Shown: positions 16,928 through 25,522 of the stretch, in pieces
How positions within the stretch are numbered: the stretch's first letter is position 1
Layout: each line of letters opens with the position of its first letter
Assembly (NCBI GenBank): GCA_016191165.1
Contig: JACPPF010000121.1
Location: 1-64,000 of the forward strand
Length of the DNA stretch: 64,000 nt
Direction of reading: 5' to 3'
DNA from: Planctomycetota bacterium
Lineage (GTDB): Bacteria; Planctomycetota; Planctomycetia; Gemmatales; Gemmataceae
Translations under genes and position numbers: made by a program
Notes under the pieces: generated by a model
What the model was told of the DNA's origin: nothing
What the model saw: only the letters and a program-made list of their open reading frames with translations
Databases searched by the model: none

Positions 16928-18067
16928 ATGACTCGCAACCTGTTCGCGTCGGCGCTGATCGGCTTGACGCTTTTTTCGCTTTGCACTCTGAGAACCAGCG
17001 GGCAGGAAGAAAAAAAGAAGCCGACGTTGATTCTGGGCAAGACGATCGGCGAGTGGATCAAGATTCTGCGCACGCACGAGAATCCGAAATATCGCCGCGC
17101 CGCCCTGATCGCCCTGGAAGGCGCAAACGAGGCGCGCAGCACCGGCCTGCCGGCCATCCTCGACGCGATCGAGAAGGACAAGGAAGCGCGCGTGCGTCTG
17201 GATGCCGTCAATTTGCTGGGCCGCATGGGCCCGGAAGTCAAGCCATCGCTCAAGGCTCTGGTCGGCGCGTTGCAGACAGACAAGGCGGACGAGGTTCGCG
17301 AGGCGGCGGCTTCCTATATCGCCACGAAATTTGCGGAACCGGCTGCCAATTACGTTGACGCCCTGGTCGGCGCGCTCAAGGACAAGCACGCCGGCACGCG
17401 CATCGCCGTCGCGGGCGCGCTGCGCAACCTCGGCGAGAACGCCCGGCCAGCGGTCCCGGCCTTGCTCGACGCGGCGGGCAACCCGAAAGAAGATCCGCAG
17501 GTCCGGGGCGCAGCCATTCACGTCATCAGCCGGCTCGCCAAGGACGACCCAAAGACGCTGGCTCTCCTTGTTGAAATCGCCAAGGACGCCAAGGCCGCCC
17601 GCATTTTGCGCGAAGCCGCCGTGGACGGCCTGGGCCGCTTGGGCAGCACCGCTCCGGAAGTCAGCGCCGTGCTGTGCGTGACACTCGTGGACAAGAGCCT
17701 CGAGCTGCGCAAGGCATCCGCCGCCGCCCTGGGCGCGCTGGGCGTCAAGGCGAAAGCGGCCTGGCCGACGATCAAACTTCGGCTCATCCAGGCCAACGAA
17801 CCTGATAGCAGTGTGCGCAATCACCTGATCCATCTGACGGGCGTGCTCGGCAAGACGCTGGATGAGGCCGTCCCCGCCCTGGGCAAAGTGGTTCTGGACG
17901 ACACTTCCACGGAAAACCGCATCGCCGCCATTCAGGAGTTGGCGGAGCTGGGTGCGCGTGCCAAGAGTGTGATCCCGACGCTGGCCAAGGTTGCCAGCAA
18001 CGACGCCCGCTTTGCCATCCGCGAAGCCGCGGAAAAGGCAGTGTTGCAGATCAAGACCGCGCCATGA
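16928..18067 (+). CDS. Secreted HEAT-repeat protein
   Basis: This 379-residue protein has a Sec signal peptide (NLFASALIGLTLFSLCTLRTSGQ) and a mature part that is nearly all HEAT/PBS-lyase-type helical repeats of about 35-40 residues (for example YRRAALIALEGANE, VRLDAVNLLGRMGPE, TRIAVAGALRNLGENA, LRKASAAALGALGVKA). Such solenoids bind protein or peptide partners, and no catalytic residues are visible. ATG 16928 is preceded by GGGAGGG. An upstream in-frame ATG at 16889 is inside the 68-bp repeat array and is rejected. A planctomycete periplasmic scaffold role is only a guess. Confidence 0.85.
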   Translation: MTRNLFASALIGLTLFSLCTLRTSGQEEKKKPTLILGKTIGEWIKILRTHENPKYRRAALIALEGANEARSTGLPAILDAIEKDKEARVRLDAVNLLGRMGPEVKPSLKALVGALQTDKADEVREAAASYIATKFAEPAANYVDALVGALKDKHAGTRIAVAGALRNLGENARPAVPALLDAAGNPKEDPQVRGAAIHVISRLAKDDPKTLALLVEIAKDAKAARILREAAVDGLGRLGSTAPEVSAVLCVTLVDKSLELRKASAAALGALGVKAKAAWPTIKLRLIQANEPDSSVRNHLIHLTGVLGKTLDEAVPALGKVVLDDTSTENRIAAIQELAELGARAKSVIPTLAKVASNDARFAIREAAEKAVLQIKTAP

Positions 18068-18080
18068 GTGCGCAATGGGT

Positions 18081-18294
18081 GCGAGCCGCCGGGCTTGTAC
18101 CGGCGGTTTTTCGGAAGATGCACCGCCGGGACAAGCCCGGCGGCTCGCCGATGCCCTTCTTCAACGCACTATTTGTAAACACCCCACCAGATGCACCGCC
18201 GGGACAAGCCCGGCGGCTCGCCGATGCCTTTCTTCAACACCCTGTTTGTAAACACCCCACCAGATACACCGCCGGGACAAGCCCGGCGGCTCGC
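18081..18294. repeat. Cluster of GCGAGCCGCCGGGCTTGT-type palindromes with a 73-bp tandem duplication
   Basis: A 28-bp core, CACCGCCGGGACAAGCCC followed by GGCGGCTCGC, occurs at 18121, 18194 and 18267, and in inverted orientation at 18081. The first two copies, with their trailing sequence, form 73-bp direct tandem repeats (18121-18193, 18194-18266). The same core is found inverted-paired at 22107-22182 and 28261-28336 and as a variant at 23317-23342. The 374-nt gap before the DUF1549 gene holds nothing else recognisable. Confidence 0.9.
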
Positions 18295-18441
18295 CTTGGG
18301 GCGCGTGGAAACATCCGTTCAGTCGCCGTCTTTCGTCGAATCCACAATTCTCGCCGGATTTTTGTTCACTTTTCCCCCCAGCCTCGTCATAATTGCAATC
18401 GGCCCGTTCCCTGCTTTGTCCCTCTCAAGGAGATTCATCCC

Positions 18442-20082
18442 ATGCTGCGGCGATGTTGGGGCTTTGCGATTGTCACCATCTTCATGCTTACCCTTGCGCC
18501 CGCCTGGGCGCAGAATCCCGCTTACAACAAGGACGCAGTCAAGGCGCTCAGCCAGCGCATCGACGCGCACCTCGCCAAGGCCTGGAAAAAAGCCAAAGTC
18601 ACTCCTGCCCCGAAGGCCGAGGACTACGTCTTTTTCCGCAGGCTGAATCTCGACCTGACCGGGCACATCCCCAACCTCCTGGAGATCGGCGATTTCATCG
18701 ACAACGACGAAGCAGACAAACGCTGGGTCTGGGTGGACAAGCTCCTCGATAGCCCCGACTACCCGCGCCATTTTGGCAACGTCTGGCGCAACATCATGCT
18801 GGGCTACCAGACCAACCAGCAGTTCCAGTTCCTGATGCCGCAGTTTGAAAACTGGGTTCGCGGCAACGTCGAAAAGAATGTCGCGCTCGACAAGATGGTC
18901 CTCAACTTGTTGACGAGCCAGCAAGGCAACATGGGTTTCCGCGGCGGGGTCAACTTCCAGATGCAGGGGAGTCCGCAGTTGTTTTTCCAGGCCAACGAGA
19001 ACAAGGCCGAGAACCTGGCTGCGGCCACGTCGCGCGTGTTCCTCGGCGTCAAGATTGAATGCGCCCAGTGCCACGCCCATCCGTTTGCGAAGTGGAAGCA
19101 GGATCAGTTCTGGGAATTCGCCGCCTTCTTTTCAACCCAGCCGCAGGTGTTCCGTCGCCCGGGCATTCAGCCCAAGCAGGCGCCTCCCGCGTTCACGGCC
19201 GGGCGGGAAATCCGCGTTCCTGGCACAGACAAAATCGTCAAGGCGAAGTTTCTGAACGGCAAGGAACCGAAGTGGGAAGGTTTCACGAATTCGCGTCAGA
19301 CGCTGGCCAACTGGGTCACGGCGCCGGACAATCCTTACTTCGCCCGGGCGATGGCCGACCACCTCTGGTCGTACCTCATGGGCGTGGGCCTGCTCGAACC
19401 GATCATGGAACCGAGCGACGACATCCCGATGACGCACGAAGCCCTGTTGGACGACCTGGCCAAGGCTCTGGTCGCCAACAACTTCGACGCCAAGTTTCTG
19501 ATTCGCGCCATCGTCCATACCGACGCCTACCAGCGTTCCTCCGGCGGCGCCAAGCTGGCGGACAAGGAAGACTATCACCTGTTCGTCCGCATGCCGATCC
19601 GCGCGTTGTCGCCCGAACAGCTTTTTGACAGCGTCGAGATGGCGACCAGCAGTGGCCAAAAACTCGCGGTCCAGCAACCGCTCAATCCGCAGTTTTTCAA
19701 CCCCAACCAGATGCAGTCGCCGCGAGCCCAGTTCCTGACCAAGTTCCAGAATCAGGACCGCCGCCACGAGCCGCAGACATCGATCCTGCAAGCCCTCTTC
19801 ATGATGAACGGCAAGCACATGGCCGAGAAGACCCGGCTCATCAACAATGACGATCTCAAGACGCTCGCCGCTCAGCCCGGCGGACACGAGAAGCGGCTGC
19901 GCTCGCTCTACATGATCGTCCTATCCCGCCCGCCGCGCGCCAGCGAATTGCAGCGCCTGGTTCCATACCTCGAACGAGGCGGCTCGCTGGAGAAGGGCTC
20001 GCCAACCGAGAAACTGGGCTCCGCCCTCAGCGACGTCTACTGGGCGCTGCTGAATAGCTCGGAGTTCATGCACAACCATTGA
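18442..20082 (+). CDS. DUF1549 and DUF1553 domain exported protein
   Basis: This 546-residue protein has a Sec signal (MLRRCWGFAIVTIFMLTLAPAWAQ). A DUF1549 domain follows (FFRRLNLDLTGHIPN, WVDKLLDSPDYPRHFG), with a central CAQCHAHPFAKWKQDQFW segment that looks like a c-type heme or metal-binding CxxCH. The C-terminal part is DUF1553-like (TLANWVTAPDNPYFARAMADHLW, FLIRAIVHTDAYQRSS, MIVLSRPPRASEL). These proteins are hallmarks of planctomycetes and normally have a DUF1501 partner, which is missing here. ATG 18442 has AAGGAG at 18427-18432. The frame is open 126 codons further upstream but only through repeats. Confidence 0.9.
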   Translation: MLRRCWGFAIVTIFMLTLAPAWAQNPAYNKDAVKALSQRIDAHLAKAWKKAKVTPAPKAEDYVFFRRLNLDLTGHIPNLLEIGDFIDNDEADKRWVWVDKLLDSPDYPRHFGNVWRNIMLGYQTNQQFQFLMPQFENWVRGNVEKNVALDKMVLNLLTSQQGNMGFRGGVNFQMQGSPQLFFQANENKAENLAAATSRVFLGVKIECAQCHAHPFAKWKQDQFWEFAAFFSTQPQVFRRPGIQPKQAPPAFTAGREIRVPGTDKIVKAKFLNGKEPKWEGFTNSRQTLANWVTAPDNPYFARAMADHLWSYLMGVGLLEPIMEPSDDIPMTHEALLDDLAKALVANNFDAKFLIRAIVHTDAYQRSSGGAKLADKEDYHLFVRMPIRALSPEQLFDSVEMATSSGQKLAVQQPLNPQFFNPNQMQSPRAQFLTKFQNQDRRHEPQTSILQALFMMNGKHMAEKTRLINNDDLKTLAAQPGGHEKRLRSLYMIVLSRPPRASELQRLVPYLERGGSLEKGSPTEKLGSALSDVYWALLNSSEFMHNH

Positions 20083-20137
20083 GGCCGACGCCCGTTGCTT
20101 GCTGCGTAGCGTTCGCGCAACGTTACGCAGCAAGCGG

Positions 20138-20884
20138 CTATTGATGCGAATGCACAAACAAGTGCCGCGCGGTCCCAAAGATTTGCTGGAGCGCCTCGGC
20201 CGTGATTTCTCGCGGCGGCCCCTGAAAGTGGATCAACCCGTCCTTCATGCACATCACCTGATGCACGTGGGCGCCGACGGTCGAGAGATCGTGTGAGACG
20301 AGCACGACGGTGGTGCCCCGCTCGCGATTAAGCCGGCTGATGATGTCGTAAAACTGCTCCTGCCCCTGCACGTCGATCCCCGAAGCCGGTTCATCCAGTA
20401 GCAACAACTCGGGCTCGGGCCACATGGCCAGCGCTAATAGAACACGCTGCTGCTCGCCGCCGGAGATTTTCTCGAGTGGGCGATCGAGCAGGCTCTCGGT
20501 GGCGCCGACCCCCTCCAGCATGACCTTCATCTGTTGCTTCACCTCGCTGCGCAGCCCCAGGAAGATCGGCCGGCGCTGCATGGCAATGCCTAACAGGTCG
20601 CGCACGGTGAGCGGCATGTTCGATTCGATGCGCAGCTTCTGCGGCACGTAGCCGACGTGGCGTGGATTGGGTTTCGAGTGATCGTGTCCGCAGTGGAACT
20701 GGATGGCGCCGGTATAGGGAATTTCCTTGAGCAAGGCGCGCAGCAGCGTCGTTTTTCCCGAGCCGTTGAGGCCAAGGACGGCGGTGATCTTGCCGCGCGC
20801 CAGCTCGCACGAGAGCCCGCGCAGGATCTCGTTTCCTCCCAGCTCGACGCGCAGGTTGCGTACGGAGACCAGCGAAGCGATCAT
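20138..20884 (-). CDS. znuC: Zinc/manganese-type ABC transporter ATP-binding protein
   Basis: This 248-residue ABC ATPase has Walker A GLNGSGKTT, Q-loop GYVPQKLRIESNMPLTVRD, signature ISGGEQQR, Walker B LLLLDEPASGID and H-loop VLVSHDLSTV. The closest recall is the ZnuC/AdcC/MntB group. Its ATG (20884) overlaps the stop of the upstream binding-protein gene by four bases, so the two are coupled. The C-terminus contains FVHSHQ, a short His tail. The membrane permease expected beside them is absent, because the next gene downstream on this side is the unrelated DUF1549 gene on the other strand. Confidence 0.88.
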   Translation of the reverse strand: MIASLVSVRNLRVELGGNEILRGLSCELARGKITAVLGLNGSGKTTLLRALLKEIPYTGAIQFHCGHDHSKPNPRHVGYVPQKLRIESNMPLTVRDLLGIAMQRRPIFLGLRSEVKQQMKVMLEGVGATESLLDRPLEKISGGEQQRVLLALAMWPEPELLLLDEPASGIDVQGQEQFYDIISRLNRERGTTVVLVSHDLSTVGAHVHQVMCMKDGLIHFQGPPREITAEALQQIFGTARHLFVHSHQ

Positions 20885-21894
20885 GGCAGGCCCCTGGCGA
20901 TGGCGTCGATGTTCCTTCGCATGGTGCGCACGTAATATTCCGGATCGGGGTTTCGCGTTCCTTGCTTCATGTCGGCCGTCTCCAGCGGATCGAGCGTGAC
21001 GATCGGCACGTCGATGCCGGCCTTCGCGAGCGTCTCTTGCAGCGATTCGGCCTGCGCCTTGGAATACTGTGGCTCGACGGCGATCAGCGAGATTTTTTCC
21101 TGCTTGCACAGCTTGACGAGCCGGGCGCGTCCCGCGGCATCGGGGTCGGTGCCGGGCAGCTTCTGGATGGTGCCGACGATTTCCAGGCCGAAGGCATCCG
21201 CGAAATAGCCGAAGGCCTCGTGCATGGTCACCATGTGGACGTGTTTTCCCTTGAACTTTTTTTTGCCGTAGTCTTCGACCTCTTCCTTCACGCGTTTGAT
21301 GAACGCGTCGGCGCGTTTCTCGTAGTTCTTGGCGTGAGGCGGATCGATCTCCGCGAGCTTGTCGGCGATGATGCGCGTCATGATCATCGTCTGCTTGGGG
21401 CCGAGCCAGACGTGGGGATCGTGTTCGCCGTGCTGATGGCCCGCGTGGGGGTCGGGCTTGCCGTCTTTTTTGTCGTCTCCGTGATCGTGGTCGTGGGCTC
21501 CGTGGAGCAGAACCTCGTGGTGCTTCTTCTCGAGGACCTCGCCGACATTCAGCGTGACCAGATGGCGGTTGCTATGGTTGTTGAGTATCTTGCCGACGAA
21601 AGTGTCGTCAAGGGAAAGCCCGTTGGAGATCAACAGGTCGGCCTGCTTGACCTTGCGCAGGTCGTGAGCGTTATAGTCGTAGCCGTGAGGCCCGGTGCCG
21701 CAGAGCATCGACAGCACGTAGGCGTCCTCGCCGGCAACGGCGTGGGTGATGGCGTAGAGCGGCGGAAAGGTGACCAGGACTTTCTTCTGCGTCGGCTTGG
21801 CATCCGCCCAGAAATTCGGCGCTGAACTACAGCCGGCCAGGCCGAGGACTGCCAACAAAAAGCCTGACAAAATAAGGAGATAAGAACGGCGCAT
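20881..21894 (-). CDS. znuA: Metal ABC transporter substrate-binding lipoprotein (ZnuA-like)
   Basis: This 337-residue protein has a lipoprotein signal ending in LAGC (C22), then a cluster A-I type metal-binding fold. That fold includes LVTFPPLYAITHAVAGED, LCGTGPHGYDYNAHDLRKVKQADL, a His/Asp-rich loop of about 35 residues (HDHDHGDDKKDGKPDPHAGHQHGEHDPHVW) typical of zinc chaperoning, and the TMHEAFGYFADAFGLE and EPQYSKAQAESL segments. Conserved histidines in PHG, HDPHVW and MHEAF fit a three-His zinc site. ATG 21894 is chosen for the signal peptide, and GGTGGAG lies upstream. It is translationally coupled to the ATPase gene. Confidence 0.9.
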   Translation of the reverse strand: MRRSYLLILSGFLLAVLGLAGCSSAPNFWADAKPTQKKVLVTFPPLYAITHAVAGEDAYVLSMLCGTGPHGYDYNAHDLRKVKQADLLISNGLSLDDTFVGKILNNHSNRHLVTLNVGEVLEKKHHEVLLHGAHDHDHGDDKKDGKPDPHAGHQHGEHDPHVWLGPKQTMIMTRIIADKLAEIDPPHAKNYEKRADAFIKRVKEEVEDYGKKKFKGKHVHMVTMHEAFGYFADAFGLEIVGTIQKLPGTDPDAAGRARLVKLCKQEKISLIAVEPQYSKAQAESLQETLAKAGIDVPIVTLDPLETADMKQGTRNPDPEYYVRTMRRNIDAIARGLP

Positions 21895-22350
21895 GGAGTA
21901 ACTCCACCGGGAATACTTCGTTATACCATGCTTGATTGTAGGCGCGGGATTTGAAGTTGCCAAGCGGCGCGGCCAAAAAAGTCGCATCATCCGAACTTGA
22001 AGCGTAAGCGAAGGGCGGTTCCCGTTCGTTGGCGTCGCCGAGATACCCCCCGCGTCCTTGAGGAGGCGTGTTTCAAATCCATCGATGTTAGGGTTACAAA
22101 CAACCCGCGAGCCGCCGGGCGTGTCCCGGCGGTGAACCAAGGCGGACCGGGATGCACCGCCGGGACAAGCCCGGCGGCTCGCGGTGACCTTGTCCGTGAA
22201 TCTTTTGAGCAAATCTGGTATTACCCGAACACGCTGACATTTGACGCGGGGCGAAAATGGAAAAACGCCATCCGCGTTTGAAGTATTGAATCGCAAGCGC
22301 CGACTATTCATCAACCACCAACGTTTTTGACACGGAAGCCGATTTCTGCC
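21895..22350. other. Intergenic region between divergent znuA-like and acyltransferase genes
   Basis: The 456 nt carry an inverted pair of 28-bp repeat cores (22107-22134 and 22155-22182) and a GAAGCGTAAGCGAAGG motif near 22001. A 94-codon open frame (21997-22281) runs through the repeats and looks spurious. I saw no obvious Zur-like palindrome near the metal-transport start. Confidence 0.5.
22107..22182. repeat. Inverted pair of GCGAGCCGCCGGGC-type palindromes
   Basis: The cores at 22107-22134 and 22155-22182 face each other and could also pair into one long stem. They belong to the family clustered at 18081-18294, and the flanks (GTGACCTTG on the right) resemble those of the pair at 28261-28336. 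Confidence 0.85.
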
Positions 22351-23292
22351 ATGGCCGTCAAGTCTCGTTCTCGCTTATTTCAGTTCATCGGTTACCTTGC
22401 GATAAGGGCTTTTGATTGGTTCATCCAGTCGATCCCAATCTCGTGGGCGTTGGCGGATGCGCGTTTGATGGGATGGCTGGCTTACCACCTGGACCGGCGG
22501 CATCGGCTCGCGGCGGCGGAGAACCTGCGCCAGGCGTTCCCGGACTTGCCTGACGACGAGATTGATCGCCGCGTGCGATCTTCTTTTGAGCACCTTTTCG
22601 TGATGACCGTGGAAACCCTGCTGCTGGCGCGGCGAATCACGCCGGCCAACGTGGGTCGATTCGCTCGTGTCGCCATGGACCCGGACAAGTACCGCGAAGT
22701 GATGGATTTGCTGTCCTCACAGCGTCCGTCGATCATCATGACCGGCCATCTGGGGAACTGGGAAGTGATGAATCTGGCGCTATCGACCCTGGGGCACCAC
22801 GCGTCGATCGTCGCCCGCCGGCTCGACAACCCGTTTCTCGATCGCTACATCCGGGAGATGCGCAGTTCGCTGGGCTTGCAAATCATCGACAAGGATGGCG
22901 CTTCCCACGCTGCGGAGGCGGTTCTTCAAAAAGGCGGAATCCTCGGCCTGGTGGGCGATCAGGATGCGGGGTCGAAAGGGTTGTTCGTCGAATTCTTCGG
23001 CCGGCCTGCCTCGACGTTCAAATCGATCGCTCTGCTGTCGCTGCAATTCAACGCGCCGATCCTGGTCGTGGCGTGTGTGCGGACCGGCGAAGCGCTCAAG
23101 CACGAAGTGTTTCTTGTTGACTCCATCGATCCGGCGGACTATCAGTCCGATCCGAATGCGGTGCGCGCGATCACGCTCCGTTACACGAAGGCGCTGGAAT
23201 CGATTGTGCGTGCTCACCCGGAACAATACTTTTGGCTTCATCGCCGCTGGAAAAGCCAGCCCAGGGCTGGTAAAGCACGCCAGGCGGCGTGA
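22351..23292 (+). CDS. Lipid A-type lauroyl acyltransferase (LpxL/HtrB family)
   Basis: This 313-residue inner-membrane acyltransferase shows the family N-terminus (FDWFIQSIPISWALADARLMGWLAYHLDRRHR), the LxxAFPDLPDDEID stretch and the catalytic HX4E motif H133-E138 (HLGNWE). Further family blocks are GLVGDQDAGSKGLFVEFFGRPAS and HPEQYFWLHRRWK. It would add a secondary acyl chain to a lipid A precursor or a related lipid, and its presence fits the lipid-A-like genes known in planctomycetes. ATG 22351 was used. A TTG 24 nt upstream is less likely. Monocistronic, and followed by a palindromic repeat. Confidence 0.9.
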   Translation: MAVKSRSRLFQFIGYLAIRAFDWFIQSIPISWALADARLMGWLAYHLDRRHRLAAAENLRQAFPDLPDDEIDRRVRSSFEHLFVMTVETLLLARRITPANVGRFARVAMDPDKYREVMDLLSSQRPSIIMTGHLGNWEVMNLALSTLGHHASIVARRLDNPFLDRYIREMRSSLGLQIIDKDGASHAAEAVLQKGGILGLVGDQDAGSKGLFVEFFGRPASTFKSIALLSLQFNAPILVVACVRTGEALKHEVFLVDSIDPADYQSDPNAVRAITLRYTKALESIVRAHPEQYFWLHRRWKSQPRAGKARQAA

Positions 23293-23316
23293 GCGAACGA
23301 GTCCACCAAATTTATA

Positions 23317-23342
23317 CGGCGGGGACAAGCCCCGCCGCTCGC
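23317..23342. repeat. Variant of the CGGCGGGGACAAGCCCCGCCG palindrome
   Basis: CGGCGGGGACAAGCCCCGCC with a trailing GCTCGC lies between convergent genes. It is compensated at the stem positions relative to the 18121 family (GGGACAAGCCC widened to GGGGACAAGCCCC), so pairing is preserved. It touches the stop codon of the following minus-strand gene. Confidence 0.7.
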
Positions 23343-24391
23343 TATTCGGGCGCGGGCACATTCAGCCGCTGGGCGAGCGTGGTTAGCTGGGTCCAGGTGC
23401 CGTCGTCCAGCGGGATTCCCGTCTGCCGGCGTTGCACGCATGAACGCCGTTCGGGTTCGCCCGGGACGAGGATATCGCCGGCGCCGGCCGCGCGCGGACA
23501 CTCCTTCACGTTCCTGGCCAGTCCGCTCACCTCGCGCAGGAAATGTTCCGCGCCGGCGAACTGGTCCACGTCAAGCACCAGAAAAAAGACGGCATTGCCC
23601 GACATGTTCGGCAACCCCGGCGTGCTGCACGGGGCGCCAGAGAAACCGCCGACGAGCATGTCGAGCACCAGGCCGATGCCGAAGCCTTTGTACGCCTGCG
23701 ATCCGCCCAGCGGCTGGATGGAGCCGCGCGGATCCTTGTAAAGGACGCTCGGATCGGTGGTCGGTCTACCCTCGGAATCGAGCAGCCAGCCCTCGGGGGC
23801 TTGTTGTCCCTTGTTGAAGGCGACGCGCACCTTGCCCTCGGCCACGACGCTGGTGCCGATGTCGAGTACGACGGGATCGCCACTGGTGGGAACGCCGACG
23901 CACAGGGGATTCGTGCCGATGCGCGGCTCGCGCCCGCCGGGTGGAGCGACGCCGCGACCAAAGCCGTGGTTGTTGACGCTCGCCAGGAAGGCCATCTTGC
24001 GTGCGGCAGCGGCCTCGGCGTATTCGCCCAGCCGACCGATGTGCCCGCAATTCTTCAGTGTCCCGGCTGCCAGGCCCAGACCCTCCGCGCGCGGGACGAG
24101 CCGATCGAGCAAGCGATGCGCTTGCACCTGTCCCAACCCCCAGCCGCCATCGACGACCAGCACCGCGGCGGTCTGCTTGACGATGGTGAACGGGGCCCCG
24201 GGCTTGAGTCGGCCATCCTTGATGGCGTCCGCATACTGAATGACGCGGATCATGCCATGCGAATCGTGCCCGCACAGGTTTGCCAGCACCAGGCTCTCGG
24301 CGACCCGGCCCGCCTCGCCCTCGGGGACGTTGCTGGCCAGGAACAACGATTTCGCGAACGCGGTCAGTTTCTCGGCGCTAAAGGTTGGCAC
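23342..24391 (-). CDS. Ldh family (malate/L-lactate dehydrogenase-like) NAD(P)-dependent oxidoreductase
   Basis: This 349-residue protein of the YlbC/ComC-type Ldh_2 family reduces or oxidises 2-oxo/2-hydroxy acids, ureidoglycolate or sulfolactate. Family blocks are VLANLCGHDSHGMIRV with the catalytic His, GHIGRLGEYAEAAA, VNNHGFGRGVAPPGGREPRIGTNPLCVGVP and GSQAYKGFGIGLVLDMLVGG. I chose the GTG start at 24391 because GAGGA precedes it and the family N-terminus (PTFSAEKLTAFA) begins there. The longer ATG frame to 24490 overlaps the opposite gene's leader. Substrate unknown. Confidence 0.87.
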   Translation of the reverse strand: MPTFSAEKLTAFAKSLFLASNVPEGEAGRVAESLVLANLCGHDSHGMIRVIQYADAIKDGRLKPGAPFTIVKQTAAVLVVDGGWGLGQVQAHRLLDRLVPRAEGLGLAAGTLKNCGHIGRLGEYAEAAAARKMAFLASVNNHGFGRGVAPPGGREPRIGTNPLCVGVPTSGDPVVLDIGTSVVAEGKVRVAFNKGQQAPEGWLLDSEGRPTTDPSVLYKDPRGSIQPLGGSQAYKGFGIGLVLDMLVGGFSGAPCSTPGLPNMSGNAVFFLVLDVDQFAGAEHFLREVSGLARNVKECPRAAGAGDILVPGEPERRSCVQRRQTGIPLDDGTWTQLTTLAQRLNVPAPE

Positions 24392-24526
24392 GGGATTGAT
24401 TCCTCGGTAAGAAGTTGAATGAATACGCCCCAGGATGAGCGCAACGATTCCTGGGGGTTCGCCCTGGGGGTTCGCGTCCGTTCCATTCACTCTATGCCCG
24501 CCGAGATGCGTCGGGGAGGATCACCC

Positions 24527-25522
24527 GTGCCCTTTCAGATTACCTGGGAAACGCGCGACAACGCCTTGGGCCTTGAGGGCTCCGTTGCCGTCCTCGGCGA
24601 TGGCGCCAACCGCCTGGAGGTCTGGCCCGCGCTTGGGTTCAACGCTTTTCGCTGGCAGGCGCGTGGGCTGGAGTTGCTGTATCGACACCCGCAGTTCTTC
24701 AGCGAACGCAAGCCGACGCGCAGCGGGTTTCCGATTCTTTTCCCGTTCGTCAATCGAATTAGCGCCGGTAGGTTCGTCTGGCAGGGAAAAAAATACGACC
24801 TCCCGCTTGGCGATCCGGCGCAGAAAAACGCCATCCACGGCTTCGCGTTCGATCGCCCCTGGCGCATCGTCGATGAAGGCGCCGACACGGGCTCCGCATG
24901 GATCACCGGCGAATTCCACGGCTCCAAGGACGCGCCGGAAACGCGCTCGCTCTGGCCGGCGGACTATCGGCTGCGCGTCACCTATCGACTACTTGATCGA
25001 GTGCTGCGCGTCGAGGCCGACGCGGACAATCCAGACACCGTGCCGTTGCCCTTCGGATTCGGCTATCATCCCTACTTTGCGACCGCCGGCTTCGGCGGCG
25101 CGCAGGCCGGCGTCACCGTGGCGACCGGAAAGTTCTGGGAACTGAAAGATAACCTGCCGACCGGGAACGTCCTCGATGTGGATGAGCGGCGCGACTTGCG
25201 TCACGGCCGGCGCTTCGCCGACCTGCAACTCGACGACGTGATGACGGACCTGTACACGTTTGCCTTCGATCAGGAGGAACGGCTCGGGCTGGTCGCGGTA
25301 ATTCAACATCCGGGCGGGGAACGCATGATGACGCTGTGGACCTCGGAGGACTTTCGCGAACTCGTTCTGTTCACGCCGCCTCACCGGGAAGCGATCTGCC
25401 TGGAACCGTATACCTGCACGACCGACGCGATCAATCTATCCCAAAAAAGTATCGACGCGGGTTGGCGAATCCTGCAACCCGGTGAACACTGGCACGGCAT
25501 CGTCGAGATGCACGTCGCCTGA
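24527..25522 (+). CDS. Aldose 1-epimerase family protein (galactose mutarotase-like)
   Basis: This 331-residue beta-sandwich protein has the mutarotase-type blocks ALGFNAFRWQARGLELLY, SGFPILFPFVNRI, NAIHGFAFDRPWRI with a conserved His, FGFGYHPYF with a second His, and a C-terminal EPYTCTTDAINL carrying the catalytic-type Glu. It interconverts sugar anomers or acts on hexose-6-phosphates. The GTG start at 24527 is supported by a strong GGGGAGGA at 24513-24520. An in-frame ATG at 24419 lies far upstream without a site. Its stop TGA overlaps the start of the methyltransferase gene by one base. Confidence 0.88.
   Translation: MPFQITWETRDNALGLEGSVAVLGDGANRLEVWPALGFNAFRWQARGLELLYRHPQFFSERKPTRSGFPILFPFVNRISAGRFVWQGKKYDLPLGDPAQKNAIHGFAFDRPWRIVDEGADTGSAWITGEFHGSKDAPETRSLWPADYRLRVTYRLLDRVLRVEADADNPDTVPLPFGFGYHPYFATAGFGGAQAGVTVATGKFWELKDNLPTGNVLDVDERRDLRHGRRFADLQLDDVMTDLYTFAFDQEERLGLVAVIQHPGGERMMTLWTSEDFRELVLFTPPHREAICLEPYTCTTDAINLSQKSIDAGWRILQPGEHWHGIVEMHVA

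Noticed and set aside
16865-17833. 322-residue minus-strand frame opposite the HEAT-repeat gene
   Set aside because: Antisense shadow. The HEAT protein has a signal peptide and repeats in the correct frame.
18064-18441. N-terminal extension of the DUF1549 gene
   Set aside because: It is made of dispersed repeats (PPGQARRLA-type). The signal peptide and AAGGAG identify the start at 18442.
21997-22281. 94-residue plus-strand frame
   Set aside because: It runs through the inverted pair of repeat cores and has no ribosome site or family pattern.
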